DNA of 14,918 bases, from contig JAUHVS010000070.1 in the NCBI GenBank assembly GCA_030424955.1, positions 1-14,918 of the forward strand, in the 5' to 3' direction. Each line of letters opens with the position of its first letter. The stretch's first letter is position 1. The notes under the pieces are model-generated. The model made no database searches and had not been told where the DNA came from. It saw only the letters and a program-made list of their open reading frames with translations. Made by a program: the position numbers and the translations under genes. Positions 7,245-14,643 of this stretch are shown here, one piece after another. This DNA is from a bacterium. GTDB lineage: Bacteria; Myxococcota_A; Bradymonadia; UBA7976; UBA1532.

Positions 7245-9023
7245 ATGGCGACCCCTGAGCCCACCCGGGCGCCCCTCGGCTGGTGGTTCGATGTGCTGCT
7301 GGTCACCCTGCTGGCGGGGCTGGCGGTGTGGCTGCGCTGGCCCGCGCTGGGCACCGAGGCGTTCCACAACGAGGACGCCGCGGGCATCACCTACAACGCC
7401 GATCTGCTGCGCCACGGGCTGCTGCCCTACGTCGACAACGTGGAGCTGAAGGCCCCCGGGGCGTACTGGCTCAGCCACTGGGCGTGGGCGCTGTTCGGGC
7501 GCTCGCTGGTGGTGCTCAACCGGGTGGCCTGCGCCTGGGCGGTGCTGGCGCTGGCGGGCATGTACGTCACCGGGCGGGCCCTGCACGGCGGGCGGGTGGC
7601 GGCCTTCGGGGCCGCGCTGCTCTACACCCTGAGCTCGCCCATCAGCGACAGCATCGACATCAACTACGGCGCCTGGCTGATCGCCCCGTACGTGTGGGCG
7701 ACCGCGTGCTTCGCGGTGGGCTGGCGCAAGGGGCGCTGGGGCTGGCTGCTGGCGAGCGGCGTGCTGCTGGCGGTGGCCGGGCTGATGAAGCGCCAGGGCG
7801 GGCTGCTGTTCCCCCTGTTCGCGGGCCTGCTGCTGTGGGCCTGGTGGCAGGCCCGGCGCCAGGGCGACGTCGGCGCGGCGCGGCGGCACTGGTGGGCGGG
7901 CTGGGCCTTCGCGGGCGGGCTGGCCCTGGGCTTCGCGCCGCTGGCGCTGCGCTACGCGGCGGCGGGCGAGCTGAGCGCGTTCGTGCAGCACTACGCCTTC
8001 TCGCGGGGCGGCTGGCAGTACGTGCAGGGCGAGCTGACCTGGGCCGATCGCTGGCCGCGGCTGTGGGACGGCGTGCTGGGCTTCGGCGAGTACCTGGCGC
8101 TGCCGAGCCTGCTGGCGGGGGCGAGCCTGGCGGGGGCGCTGCTGCGCCGGCAGCGGCCGGGGCCCGTGGCCGCGCTGCTGGCGGGGCACCTGGCGCTGAG
8201 CTTCGTGGGCGCGGCCCTGGGGTTCCGGTTCTTCAAGAGCTACTACCTGCAGTTGCTGCCGGCGGTGGCGCTCATCGCGGCCCACCCGAGCGGGGCGCTG
8301 GGCGCGCTGCGGCCGGCGGCGTGGCGGGGCCGTGGCCGGGCGCCGGCGGCGCTGGCCCTGCTGGTGGCGCTGGTGGGGCTGTGGCCGGCCGCGCGCAAGG
8401 ACGTGCAGCAGATCCAGCGCATCCGGGCGATGCGGGCCCACCCCCGGGATCACGAGGCCCAGCGGGTGGCGCGGGTGATCAACGCCAACACCGAGCCGGG
8501 CGCGCGGGTGTGGGTGTGGGGGCGCTGGGCGTGGCCGGTGTACTTCCACACCGACCAGCGCGCGCCGACCCGCTACTACAAGGTGCTGGGGCTGGTGACC
8601 ACCAACCTCACCAACACCTGGCGGCGGCCGACGGCGCGCACGACCTTCGTGCAGCGCGGGCCCGCGGCGGACGCGCTGATGGCCGATCTGCAGGCCGATC
8701 CGCCGCCGTTCATCGTGGTGTCGCGCAACGAGGACTACCGCGAGTTCAAGGCCTTCAAGGCCCTGCTGGCCCAGCGCTACCGGCGGGTGCCGCACCTGAC
8801 GATGCGGCAGTTCGTGCTGTACCACCGCGCGGACTTCCCGCTGGTGAGCCCGCCCAAGCCGAACCCGCGGCGGCGGCCCACGGTGCGGCGGCCGACCCCC
8901 AAGCGCCGGGCGCCCGCGACGGCGCCCGCGTCGGCGAAGGTGCCCGCCTCCGCCACGCCCAGTGGGGCGGCGCCGGGCTCGACGGCCCCGGCTCAGGCGC
9001 CGGCTACGGCGCCGGCGGGTTGA
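7245..9023 (+). CDS. GT-C membrane glycosyltransferase, PMT/ArnT (GT39/GT83)-like
   Basis: A 592-residue polytopic protein with about 11 predicted transmembrane helices. The first extracytoplasmic loop carries the acidic pair Glu43-Asp44 in FHNEDAAGITYNADLLRHG, followed by LLPYVDNVELKAPGAYWL. This matches the GT-C pattern of an acidic catalytic or metal-binding motif, then GxxPYxD and KxPG. Such enzymes move a sugar from a polyprenyl-phosphate donor to lipid, protein or glycan on the outer face of the cytoplasmic membrane. Residues ~380-535 form a soluble C-terminal domain (VARVINANTEPGARVWVWG, MADLQADPPPFIVVSRNEDY). The last ~55 residues are a Pro/Arg then Ala/Pro/Thr-rich tail, possibly a cell-wall or outer-surface anchor. 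ATG 7245 follows the previous stop by 3 bases and has no strong Shine-Dalgarno site, which suggests translational coupling. Acceptor and donor are unknown. Its 3' end overlaps the opposing hydrolase gene by 20 bases. Confidence 0.85.
   Translation: MATPEPTRAPLGWWFDVLLVTLLAGLAVWLRWPALGTEAFHNEDAAGITYNADLLRHGLLPYVDNVELKAPGAYWLSHWAWALFGRSLVVLNRVACAWAVLALAGMYVTGRALHGGRVAAFGAALLYTLSSPISDSIDINYGAWLIAPYVWATACFAVGWRKGRWGWLLASGVLLAVAGLMKRQGGLLFPLFAGLLLWAWWQARRQGDVGAARRHWWAGWAFAGGLALGFAPLALRYAAAGELSAFVQHYAFSRGGWQYVQGELTWADRWPRLWDGVLGFGEYLALPSLLAGASLAGALLRRQRPGPVAALLAGHLALSFVGAALGFRFFKSYYLQLLPAVALIAAHPSGALGALRPAAWRGRGRAPAALALLVALVGLWPAARKDVQQIQRIRAMRAHPRDHEAQRVARVINANTEPGARVWVWGRWAWPVYFHTDQRAPTRYYKVLGLVTTNLTNTWRRPTARTTFVQRGPAADALMADLQADPPPFIVVSRNEDYREFKAFKALLAQRYRRVPHLTMRQFVLYHRADFPLVSPPKPNPRRRPTVRRPTPKRRAPATAPASAKVPASATPSGAAPGSTAPAQAPATAPAG
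8996..9013. terminator. GC hairpin at the convergent gene junction, possible bidirectional terminator
   Basis: GGCGCCG (8996-9002) pairs perfectly with CGGCGCC (9007-9013) around the loop GCTA. The hairpin spans the stop codon of the minus-strand hydrolase (9004-9006) and lies just before the stop of the plus-strand glycosyltransferase (9021-9023). There is no T-tract on either side, so it is not a classic intrinsic terminator. The same bases encode an Ala/Pro-rich tail, so the symmetry may come from coding bias. Confidence 0.3.
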
Positions 9024-11370
9024 CCAGCGGCACGTAGGCGCGGCAGGGCTGCCCGCGCAGGGCCCCGCAGGCCGGCGGCGCGCTGGGCACCTCGACGTCG
9101 GGGATGATCGGCAGCACCACGCTCGACGGGTGCATGGCGTCGTGCCCGATGGTGTGGGTGGGCGGCGTGTCGCCGAAGTCGGTCAGGATGAACTGCCAGC
9201 GGGCCTGGCTGTCCCCGGGGGTGTCCACCGACAGGCGCAGCCGCGAGCCGGCGCGGAAGACGTGGCCGAAGGGCATGATCTCGACCCGGGCCTCGACCCA
9301 CTCGCCCGGCACCAGGGGCGCGATGTCGGCGGCGTAGTGGCTCTTGATGGGCCGCAGCTCGGTGGCGTCGTCGCGCAGGGCCCGGTGGCTCGCCCGCAGC
9401 CAGCCGTTCTGCACCAGGGTCTCTTCGCCGTCGGCGCGGATCTCGGTGAGGCTGACCTCGAGGTCGGCGTCGGTGGCCGTGGAGCGCAGCCACAGATCCA
9501 CGCTGCCGTGGCCCACCATCACCACGTCGGCCTCGAGGGGGGCGCTCTCGAAGGCGAGGGCGTGGCCGTCCACCAGGGGCGCGTAGGCCCAGTCGGGGGG
9601 GACGTCGTCGACGCTGCCGCTGGCCAGGGTCACCCGGTCGCCGGCGGCCGGATCGTGCTCGAAGGCGCTCGCCGCGTCCTCGGCCACGGGCGGGGTGTCG
9701 CCCAGGCTGCCGTCGGGCTGCAGGTACCAGCGCTGGGCCACGGTGCTGGGGGGCGGCCACGCGTCAAACTCCAGGGCGAAGGTGCCCGCGGGCGCGGCGG
9801 GGGCCACGTCGGGGTGGGCCCCCGACTCGAAGATGATCTGGATGGGGGCCTGGGCCTCGAAGGCGGCCTTGGCGGCGGCGTAGTCGTCGCCGAGCTCGGC
9901 GTAGGGGTTGGGCGGCAGGGGGATGCTCGACCCGTAGACGGCCTCCATGAACAGCGGCGTGACCGACTCCAGGGTGGGGTCGAGGCCGGGCACGCGGCGG
10001 TCGACGTACAGGTCCAGGAAGCTCGCCCACTGGCGCAGGCTCTGCGGCGAGAAGCCGTCGATGTGCACGCCGTTGGTGGCGACCATGCGGAACACCGGGG
10101 CGCCGGTGAACTTGTCGGCCAGCCCGGCGAAGTGTGGCCCGGTCTGCTCGTCCTGCCACTGGCCGGTGAGGAACACGGGCACGGTGATGTCACCCACGAA
10201 GGTGGTGGGATCGACGGGGCGGGCGACGGCGTCGGAGTAGTACGGGTTGGCCAGGGCCTTCGCCGTGGCGTCCAGGCGCTGCGCGTGCAGCAGCTGGTTC
10301 TCTTCACAGACGGTGTCGCCGGCGTCCACGCGGGCCTGGATCCACCGGTGGCCGTAGGGGGCCGCGCGGTCGAGCACGGCGTCGATCCAGCTCAGGGCGA
10401 AGCCCAGGTTGTAGACGCCGCCGGGCACCAAGGTGGAGGTGTAGGTGTCGGAGATGACCGACATGGGCGAGATGGCCGCGAGGCTCGGGGGCTGCTCGGC
10501 GGCCACGAAGAGCTGGCTGATGCCGGGGAAGGACAGGCCCACCAGGCCCACCTGCTGGTGCTTCACCCAGGGCTGCCGCGCGACGATCTCGACGATGTCG
10601 TAGCCGTCGAGGCGCTGGGCGGTGTCGAAGAAGTCGTACGCGCCGCCCGAGCAGCCCGTGCCGCGCATGTTCACGCCCACCACCGCGTAGCCCATCAGGC
10701 CGGCGAGCAGCAGCGAGGGCGACTCCGGCGCCGCGCACAGGATCGGGTAGAGGTTGCACAGCGCGTCCGCCGGCCCGCCCAGGGCCTCGCCGGGCCGCGA
10801 GGGGCTGTAGCCGGAGTAGTTGACCACCGTGGGGTAGGGGCCGTCCTCGGCGGGGCCCGGCAGGAACACGTAGGCCGACAGCGTGGTGCCGTCGCGCACG
10901 GTGAGGTAGCCGAAGCCCTCGGTGAGCCGCTGGTTGGCGTAGAAGGCCACGTCGGGCAGTGAGTTGTCGGGGCCGAGGACCACCAGATCGTGCACGGCGT
11001 CGTCGGGGGTGTCGGCCAGGCGCAGGCTGTAGGTGCCCGGGGGCACCTCGCGCATCAGCAGGCTGCCCAGGGGGTCGGTGGTGCCGGTGCGGTAGACCGC
11101 GCCGTCGGCGTCGAGGGCCTCGACGGCCACCTCGGCGGGGGCGCCCCACAGCGAGAGGCGGTCCACGCCGGCGCGGGCCTTGAAGGAGGCCGTCGGGCCC
11201 GGCTCGGCGTCCGGGCGGGCGTCGGGGCCAGGGCCGGCGTCGTTTGGCGTGCCGTCGGGGATCAGGTCCCCGTCCAGGGCGCCGCCCTGCTGGGTGGGAT
11301 CCTGGGGGTCGTCGTCGCACGCCGAGAGCGCGAGGGCGCCCACCAGCAGGGGGATCAGGGACAGGCGCAT
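9004..11370 (-). CDS. Secreted CocE/PepX-family serine hydrolase lipoprotein
   Basis: A 788-residue lipoprotein: signal peptide MRLSLIPLLVGALALSAC with lipobox LSAC and lipidated Cys18. A D/P/G/A-rich linker follows, then a small beta domain (~50-150) with a carboxypeptidase-regulatory-like look (PPGTYSLRLADTPDDAVHDL). Next is an alpha/beta-hydrolase: PTVVNYSGYSPSRPGE, VVGVNMRGTGCSGGAYDFF, and the nucleophile elbow GLSFPG with Ser280. Likely partners are Asp407 (TGQWQDEQTG) and His436 (NGVHIDGF). The C-terminal ~250 residues fit the PepX_C jelly roll (VDLWLRSTATDADLEVSL, AGSRLRLSVDTPGDSQARW). Characterised relatives are X-Pro dipeptidyl-peptidases, cocaine esterase and glutaryl-7-ACA acylases, so the substrate here is an ester, amide or peptide that cannot be specified. 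The start is set by the signal peptide and the AGGAGA site. It is the last gene of the minus-strand operon, 13 bases after the glycosyltransferase stop. Confidence 0.88.
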   Translation of the reverse strand: MRLSLIPLLVGALALSACDDDPQDPTQQGGALDGDLIPDGTPNDAGPGPDARPDAEPGPTASFKARAGVDRLSLWGAPAEVAVEALDADGAVYRTGTTDPLGSLLMREVPPGTYSLRLADTPDDAVHDLVVLGPDNSLPDVAFYANQRLTEGFGYLTVRDGTTLSAYVFLPGPAEDGPYPTVVNYSGYSPSRPGEALGGPADALCNLYPILCAAPESPSLLLAGLMGYAVVGVNMRGTGCSGGAYDFFDTAQRLDGYDIVEIVARQPWVKHQQVGLVGLSFPGISQLFVAAEQPPSLAAISPMSVISDTYTSTLVPGGVYNLGFALSWIDAVLDRAAPYGHRWIQARVDAGDTVCEENQLLHAQRLDATAKALANPYYSDAVARPVDPTTFVGDITVPVFLTGQWQDEQTGPHFAGLADKFTGAPVFRMVATNGVHIDGFSPQSLRQWASFLDLYVDRRVPGLDPTLESVTPLFMEAVYGSSIPLPPNPYAELGDDYAAAKAAFEAQAPIQIIFESGAHPDVAPAAPAGTFALEFDAWPPPSTVAQRWYLQPDGSLGDTPPVAEDAASAFEHDPAAGDRVTLASGSVDDVPPDWAYAPLVDGHALAFESAPLEADVVMVGHGSVDLWLRSTATDADLEVSLTEIRADGEETLVQNGWLRASHRALRDDATELRPIKSHYAADIAPLVPGEWVEARVEIMPFGHVFRAGSRLRLSVDTPGDSQARWQFILTDFGDTPPTHTIGHDAMHPSSVVLPIIPDVEVPSAPPACGALRGQPCRAYVPLVNPPAP

Positions 11371-11374
11371 GTGA

Positions 11375-11380
11375 TCTCCT
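11375..11380 (-). promoter_or_regulatory. Ribosome binding site AGGAGA for the hydrolase lipoprotein
   Basis: Read on the minus strand, AGGAGA lies 4 bases before the ATG whose last plus-strand base is 11370. It occupies the 13-base gap after the glycosyltransferase stop and excludes the longer in-frame start further upstream. Confidence 0.7.
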
Positions 11381-11383
11381 GGA

Positions 11384-12634
11384 TCAGGGGCAGACCGCCG
11401 AGAGCAGGTCGGCGGTGCGGGCCGCCATCTGCTGGGCGCTGTAGGGGTGAAGCACGTCGGCGCGGGGGGCATAGGGCAGGGTGCCCGCAGCGGCCTGGGC
11501 GAAGGCGGCGCGCAGGCCGTCGGTGTCGGCGGCGTCGATCCACACCCCCAGCCCGGCGGCGCGGATGAGATCGCCGGCGGCGGCGTCGGGCGGGCCGTAG
11601 CCGATGATGGGGCGGCCCGCGCACACGTAGTCGAAGATCTTGCCGGTCAGGGCGGTGCGGTGCTCGGGCCCCACGGCCAGCAGCAGGGCGCTGGCGCCCA
11701 GCTGGCGGCGGCGGATCTCGTGCACGCCCACGCGGCCTGACACCCGCACCCGATCGGCCATGGGGTTGGCCTTCAGCGCCTGCCGGCCGGCCACGTCCAG
11801 CTCGCCGTAGATCTCGAGATCCAGGGCCAGCTCCGGGGCCGCCGCCAGGGCCTTCAGGGCGGGCACCACGCTGCGCTGCCCGTAGAAGCCGCCGGTGTAG
11901 CGCACGGTGGGCCGCGGGCCGGCCAGGGGCGTGAGATCGGCGTACTCCGCGGCGTCGTAGCCGTTGGGGATCGCCGCCCAGTGGGCGCCGGCCGGCTGGC
12001 CGAAGGCCGCGCGGTTGCGGGCCAGCATGTCGTCGTTGACGTAGCTCACGCCCTGCGCGCGGGCCAGGAGGTGGCGCTCCAGGGCGGTGTGCGCGGCCTT
12101 GGGCCAGCGGGGCACCCGGTCGGGCTTGATGTCGATGCTCCACGGGTCGCGGTAGTCCAGCACGCAGGGCACGCCCAGGCGCCGCGCCACCGCCAGGGCG
12201 GCCACGAAGATCCCGAAGGGGCGGCCGGTGGTCCACACGGCGTCGATGTCGGGGATGCGGGCGGCGGCGCGCACGGCGGCGGGGGCCCACTGGGGGTAGT
12301 GGTCGGGCAGCACCCAGCCGGCGGTCAGGCGGTTGACCACGTGGCGGGCGCGGGGTCCGCCCACGCGCTCCGCGGCGTCCATCAGGCCGCGCATCGCCTT
12401 GGCCGCGGGCATGAGGCCCTGGGCGGTGTGCACCTCGCAGTCCGGCGCCGTCAGCGAGCGGTCGATGGACCGCGCCCCCGGCATGCCGAAGGCCACGGGA
12501 TCGTCGTGCAGCACCACGGGCGTCCAGCCGTGGGCGGGCAGGTAGTGGGCGAGGCGGACGGGGCGGCGGGTGCCGATGTAGGCGGCGGGCGGCCACAGGG
12601 CGGTGACCAGCAAGACCCGGCGGGGTGATGCCAC
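11384..12634 (-). CDS. GT-B fold glycosyltransferase (GT4-like)
   Basis: A 416-residue cytoplasmic glycosyltransferase. The N-terminal Rossmann half begins RRVLLVTALWPPAAYIGTRR and continues with AHYLPAHGWTPVVLHDD, AVWTTGRPFGIFVAALAVAR and CVLDYRDPWSID. The C-terminal half has AIPNGYDAAEY, VRYTGGFYGQRSVVPALKAL, and the nucleotide-sugar region GKIFDYVCAGRPIIGYGPPD. This is the usual layout for GT4-type enzymes that build polysaccharide, O-antigen or glycolipid. The sugar and acceptor cannot be read from sequence. GTG at 12634 is chosen because GAGGG precedes it by 8 bases. An in-frame GTG at 12649, overlapping the amidotransferase stop (GTGA), would add five residues and has no ribosome binding site. 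The frame is open far upstream inside asnB, but that is a shadow. Close spacing with its neighbours indicates an operon. Confidence 0.85.
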   Translation of the reverse strand: MASPRRVLLVTALWPPAAYIGTRRPVRLAHYLPAHGWTPVVLHDDPVAFGMPGARSIDRSLTAPDCEVHTAQGLMPAAKAMRGLMDAAERVGGPRARHVVNRLTAGWVLPDHYPQWAPAAVRAAARIPDIDAVWTTGRPFGIFVAALAVARRLGVPCVLDYRDPWSIDIKPDRVPRWPKAAHTALERHLLARAQGVSYVNDDMLARNRAAFGQPAGAHWAAIPNGYDAAEYADLTPLAGPRPTVRYTGGFYGQRSVVPALKALAAAPELALDLEIYGELDVAGRQALKANPMADRVRVSGRVGVHEIRRRQLGASALLLAVGPEHRTALTGKIFDYVCAGRPIIGYGPPDAAAGDLIRAAGLGVWIDAADTDGLRAAFAQAAAGTLPYAPRADVLHPYSAQQMAARTADLLSAVCP

Positions 12635-12642
12635 TTGGGGAT

Positions 12643-12647
12643 CCCTC
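12643..12647 (-). promoter_or_regulatory. Ribosome binding site GAGGG deciding the glycosyltransferase start
   Basis: On the minus strand GAGGG overlaps the stop codon of the amidotransferase gene (12646-12648) and sits 8 bases before GTG 12634. It supports 12634 over the GTG at 12649. Confidence 0.5.
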
Positions 12648-14502
12648 ACGCTGCGGCGTGGTGGGCACGCCACCACGCGTCGAAGACCATCAGGCGGAAC
12701 ACCGCCTGGGCGCCACCGTAGCGGCCCTTGCGCGGTGTGCGCACCCGCTCGAAGGCGCGGTGGACGCCGGCGGCCGAGAGCCACCCGGCGCGCACGGCCC
12801 CGCTGTCGAGCAGGCGGCGCTCGTGGGCGGGGCTGGCCTCGGCGGCCATCCAGCGCTCGAGGGGCACCGCGAAGCCCTGCTTGGGCGCCGCGGCCAGGGG
12901 GGTGTCCACCAGCCGGCCCGCCAGGGCGCGGGGCACCCGCTTGCTGTGCGCCCCGTCGTGGTGCAGCGCGGCGGGCATCGAGAAGGCCAGGTCGGCCACC
13001 GCGCGGCTCAGGAAGGGCACGCGCACCTCGAGGCTGTGGGCCATGCTGGCGCGGTCCACCTTCACCAGCATGTCGCTCGGCAGGTACAGCGCGAGGTCGT
13101 AGAGCTGGGCCTGGATGGTGGGCGGCAGGCCCTGCAGGCGGTCGGCGTGGGCGCGCAGGTGCCAGAAGCGATCGCCCCCGCGGTGGTTGCGGGCCACCAC
13201 GTCCAGGGCGCGGGCGCGGCCGGGCAGCCGGGCCAGCGAGAGCCGCCGGTCGGTGGGGGACTGGCCGAAGCGGCGGGCCCACTCGTGCAAGCGGCTGTCG
13301 CTGGGCAGCCCGCGGCTGGCCTGCTGGAACAGGGGCGGCAGGGGGCCGCGCAGCCAGCGATCCCAGCCCGCAGAGCGCGCGGCGAGGCCGTGGTGCCAGT
13401 AGCCGCCGAACAGCTCGTCGGCGCCGTCCCCCGACAGCGCCACGGTCTTGTGGGCGCGGGTGGCGCGGCACAGCGCGCTGGTGGGCAGCAGGGACGAGTC
13501 GGCGAAGGGCTCGTCGTAGAAGTGGGCCATGGTGTCCAGGCTGGCCAGCGCGTCCACCCGGTGCACGGTCAGGTCGATGCCCAGGTGGGTGGCGGTCTGC
13601 TGGGCGCGCTCGGCCTCCGAGAAGGCGGCGTCCTCGAAGCCGATGGTGTAGGCGTCCACCGGGCCGCGCTCGGTGGCGAGGCCGGCCACCAGCGACGAGT
13701 CGATGCCGCCGCTCAAGAACACCCCCAGGGGCACATCGGCCACCAGCCGGGCCTGTACCGAGGCGGTGAGGGTGTGGTGCAGGTCGTCGACCCAGGCGTT
13801 GAGGTGGCGGCCCTCGCGGGGCGCGTAGGTGGCCTGCCAGTAGCAGCGCATGTCCCAGCGCCAGGTGGCCAGGTCGAGCACCGCCACGTGGGCCGGCGGC
13901 AGCTTGCGGGCGGCGCGGTAGATGGTGCGCGGCGCGGGGATCCAGTCGAAGTCGAAGAAGTCGCAGAGCGCGTCGGGGTCGAGGGCGTCGGGCAGGCCGC
14001 CGGCGCGCAGGGCCTTGAGCTCAGAGCCGAAGAGCAGCCGCTCGTCGTCCAGCGCGTAGTACAGCGGCTTGATGCCGAAGGGGTCGCGGGCGAGCACGAT
14101 CTGCTGGCGGCGCTGGTCGTAGATGCACAGGGCGAACATGCCGTCGAGCAGGTCGACCATGGCGGGGCCGCGCTCCTCGTACAGGTGGAGCAGCACCTCG
14201 GTGTCGGTGGCGGACTGGAAGGTGTGGGGCTCGGTGAGCTGCGCCCGCAGCGCGCGGTGGTTGTAGACCTCGCCGTTGAAGACGATCCACACGCTGCCAT
14301 CCTCGTTGCGCATCGGCTGGGTGCCGGCCGCCGACAGGTCGAGGATCGACAGGCGCCGGTGGGCCAGGCCGACGGGGCCCAGCACCTGCTCGGCGCCGGC
14401 GTCCGGGCCGCGGTGGTGCAGGGTGTCGTTCATGCGCCGCAGCACTGCGGGATCGGGCTGGCGCCGGGGATCACGGTAGACGACGCCGCTGATGCCGCAC
14501 AT
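12646..14502 (-). CDS. asnB: Glutamine-hydrolysing asparagine synthase / AsnB-type amidotransferase
   Basis: A 618-residue two-domain enzyme. It starts MCGISGVVYRD, giving the Ntn nucleophile Cys2 after Met removal. The glutaminase domain shows HHRGPDAGAEQ, LAHRRLSILDLSAAGTQPM, IVFNGEVYNHRALR and LLDGMFALCIYD. The synthetase domain carries the PP-loop SGGIDSS at residues 264-270, FYDEPFADSSLLPT, VALSGDGADELFGGY and DRASMAHSLEVRVPFL. Ammonia from glutamine is passed to an adenylated carboxylate. Family members either make asparagine or, in polysaccharide clusters, amidate other carboxylates such as uronic acids. Placement upstream of a glycosyltransferase favours the second role, by inference. 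The ATG has AGGAG 6 bases upstream. All seven Asp-Leu pairs use GAC for Asp, unlike the plus-strand genes here, so it may have a different history. Confidence 0.93.
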   Translation of the reverse strand: MCGISGVVYRDPRRQPDPAVLRRMNDTLHHRGPDAGAEQVLGPVGLAHRRLSILDLSAAGTQPMRNEDGSVWIVFNGEVYNHRALRAQLTEPHTFQSATDTEVLLHLYEERGPAMVDLLDGMFALCIYDQRRQQIVLARDPFGIKPLYYALDDERLLFGSELKALRAGGLPDALDPDALCDFFDFDWIPAPRTIYRAARKLPPAHVAVLDLATWRWDMRCYWQATYAPREGRHLNAWVDDLHHTLTASVQARLVADVPLGVFLSGGIDSSLVAGLATERGPVDAYTIGFEDAAFSEAERAQQTATHLGIDLTVHRVDALASLDTMAHFYDEPFADSSLLPTSALCRATRAHKTVALSGDGADELFGGYWHHGLAARSAGWDRWLRGPLPPLFQQASRGLPSDSRLHEWARRFGQSPTDRRLSLARLPGRARALDVVARNHRGGDRFWHLRAHADRLQGLPPTIQAQLYDLALYLPSDMLVKVDRASMAHSLEVRVPFLSRAVADLAFSMPAALHHDGAHSKRVPRALAGRLVDTPLAAAPKQGFAVPLERWMAAEASPAHERRLLDSGAVRAGWLSAAGVHRAFERVRTPRKGRYGGAQAVFRLMVFDAWWRAHHAAA

Positions 14503-14508
14503 GGCGCG

Positions 14509-14513
14509 CTCCT
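14509..14513 (-). promoter_or_regulatory. Ribosome binding site AGGAG for asnB
   Basis: On the minus strand AGGAG lies 6 bases before the asnB ATG at 14502, a strong and well-placed Shine-Dalgarno site that fixes the start. Confidence 0.75.
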
Positions 14514-14599
14514 GAGAGGGGGTGCTGGGATCAGACCCCGCCCGGGGGCCCGCTGTCTGCCCGGCCGGCCCCCTTGGAGGCGAGGTCGGCTCGGGCTGG

Positions 14600-14627
14600 A
14601 GTATCAGCGGGGGGCGAGGGGGCGCAA
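14600..14627 (-). promoter_or_regulatory. Candidate promoter for the asnB-glycosyltransferase-hydrolase operon
   Basis: On the minus strand TTGCGC (14627-14622) and GATACT (14605-14600) are separated by 16 bases. They match the -35 and -10 consensus at 3 of 6 and 4 of 6 positions. They fall in the only non-coding stretch upstream of asnB and would give a 5' leader of about 90 bases, GC-rich and with no recognised riboswitch. The remaining 14503-14643 sequence shows no ORF I would call. Confidence 0.4.
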
Positions 14628-14643
14628 GGCCGCGCCGGGGGGG

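Noticed and set aside
6885..8825. 646-residue minus-strand ORF opposite the EI24-type and GT-C genes
   Set aside because: It is Arg/His/Pro/Gln-rich without motifs and crosses two genes with clear membrane segments; shadow ORF.
8962..10962. 666-residue plus-strand ORF opposite the CocE-type hydrolase
   Set aside because: It is V/G/H/A-rich with no recognisable motif, signal or ribosome binding site; a shadow of a well-supported hydrolase.
11384..13471. A single 695-residue protein including the glycosyltransferase
   Set aside because: The upstream ~270 residues are an out-of-frame reading of asnB. The glycosyltransferase begins at the GTG near the asnB stop.
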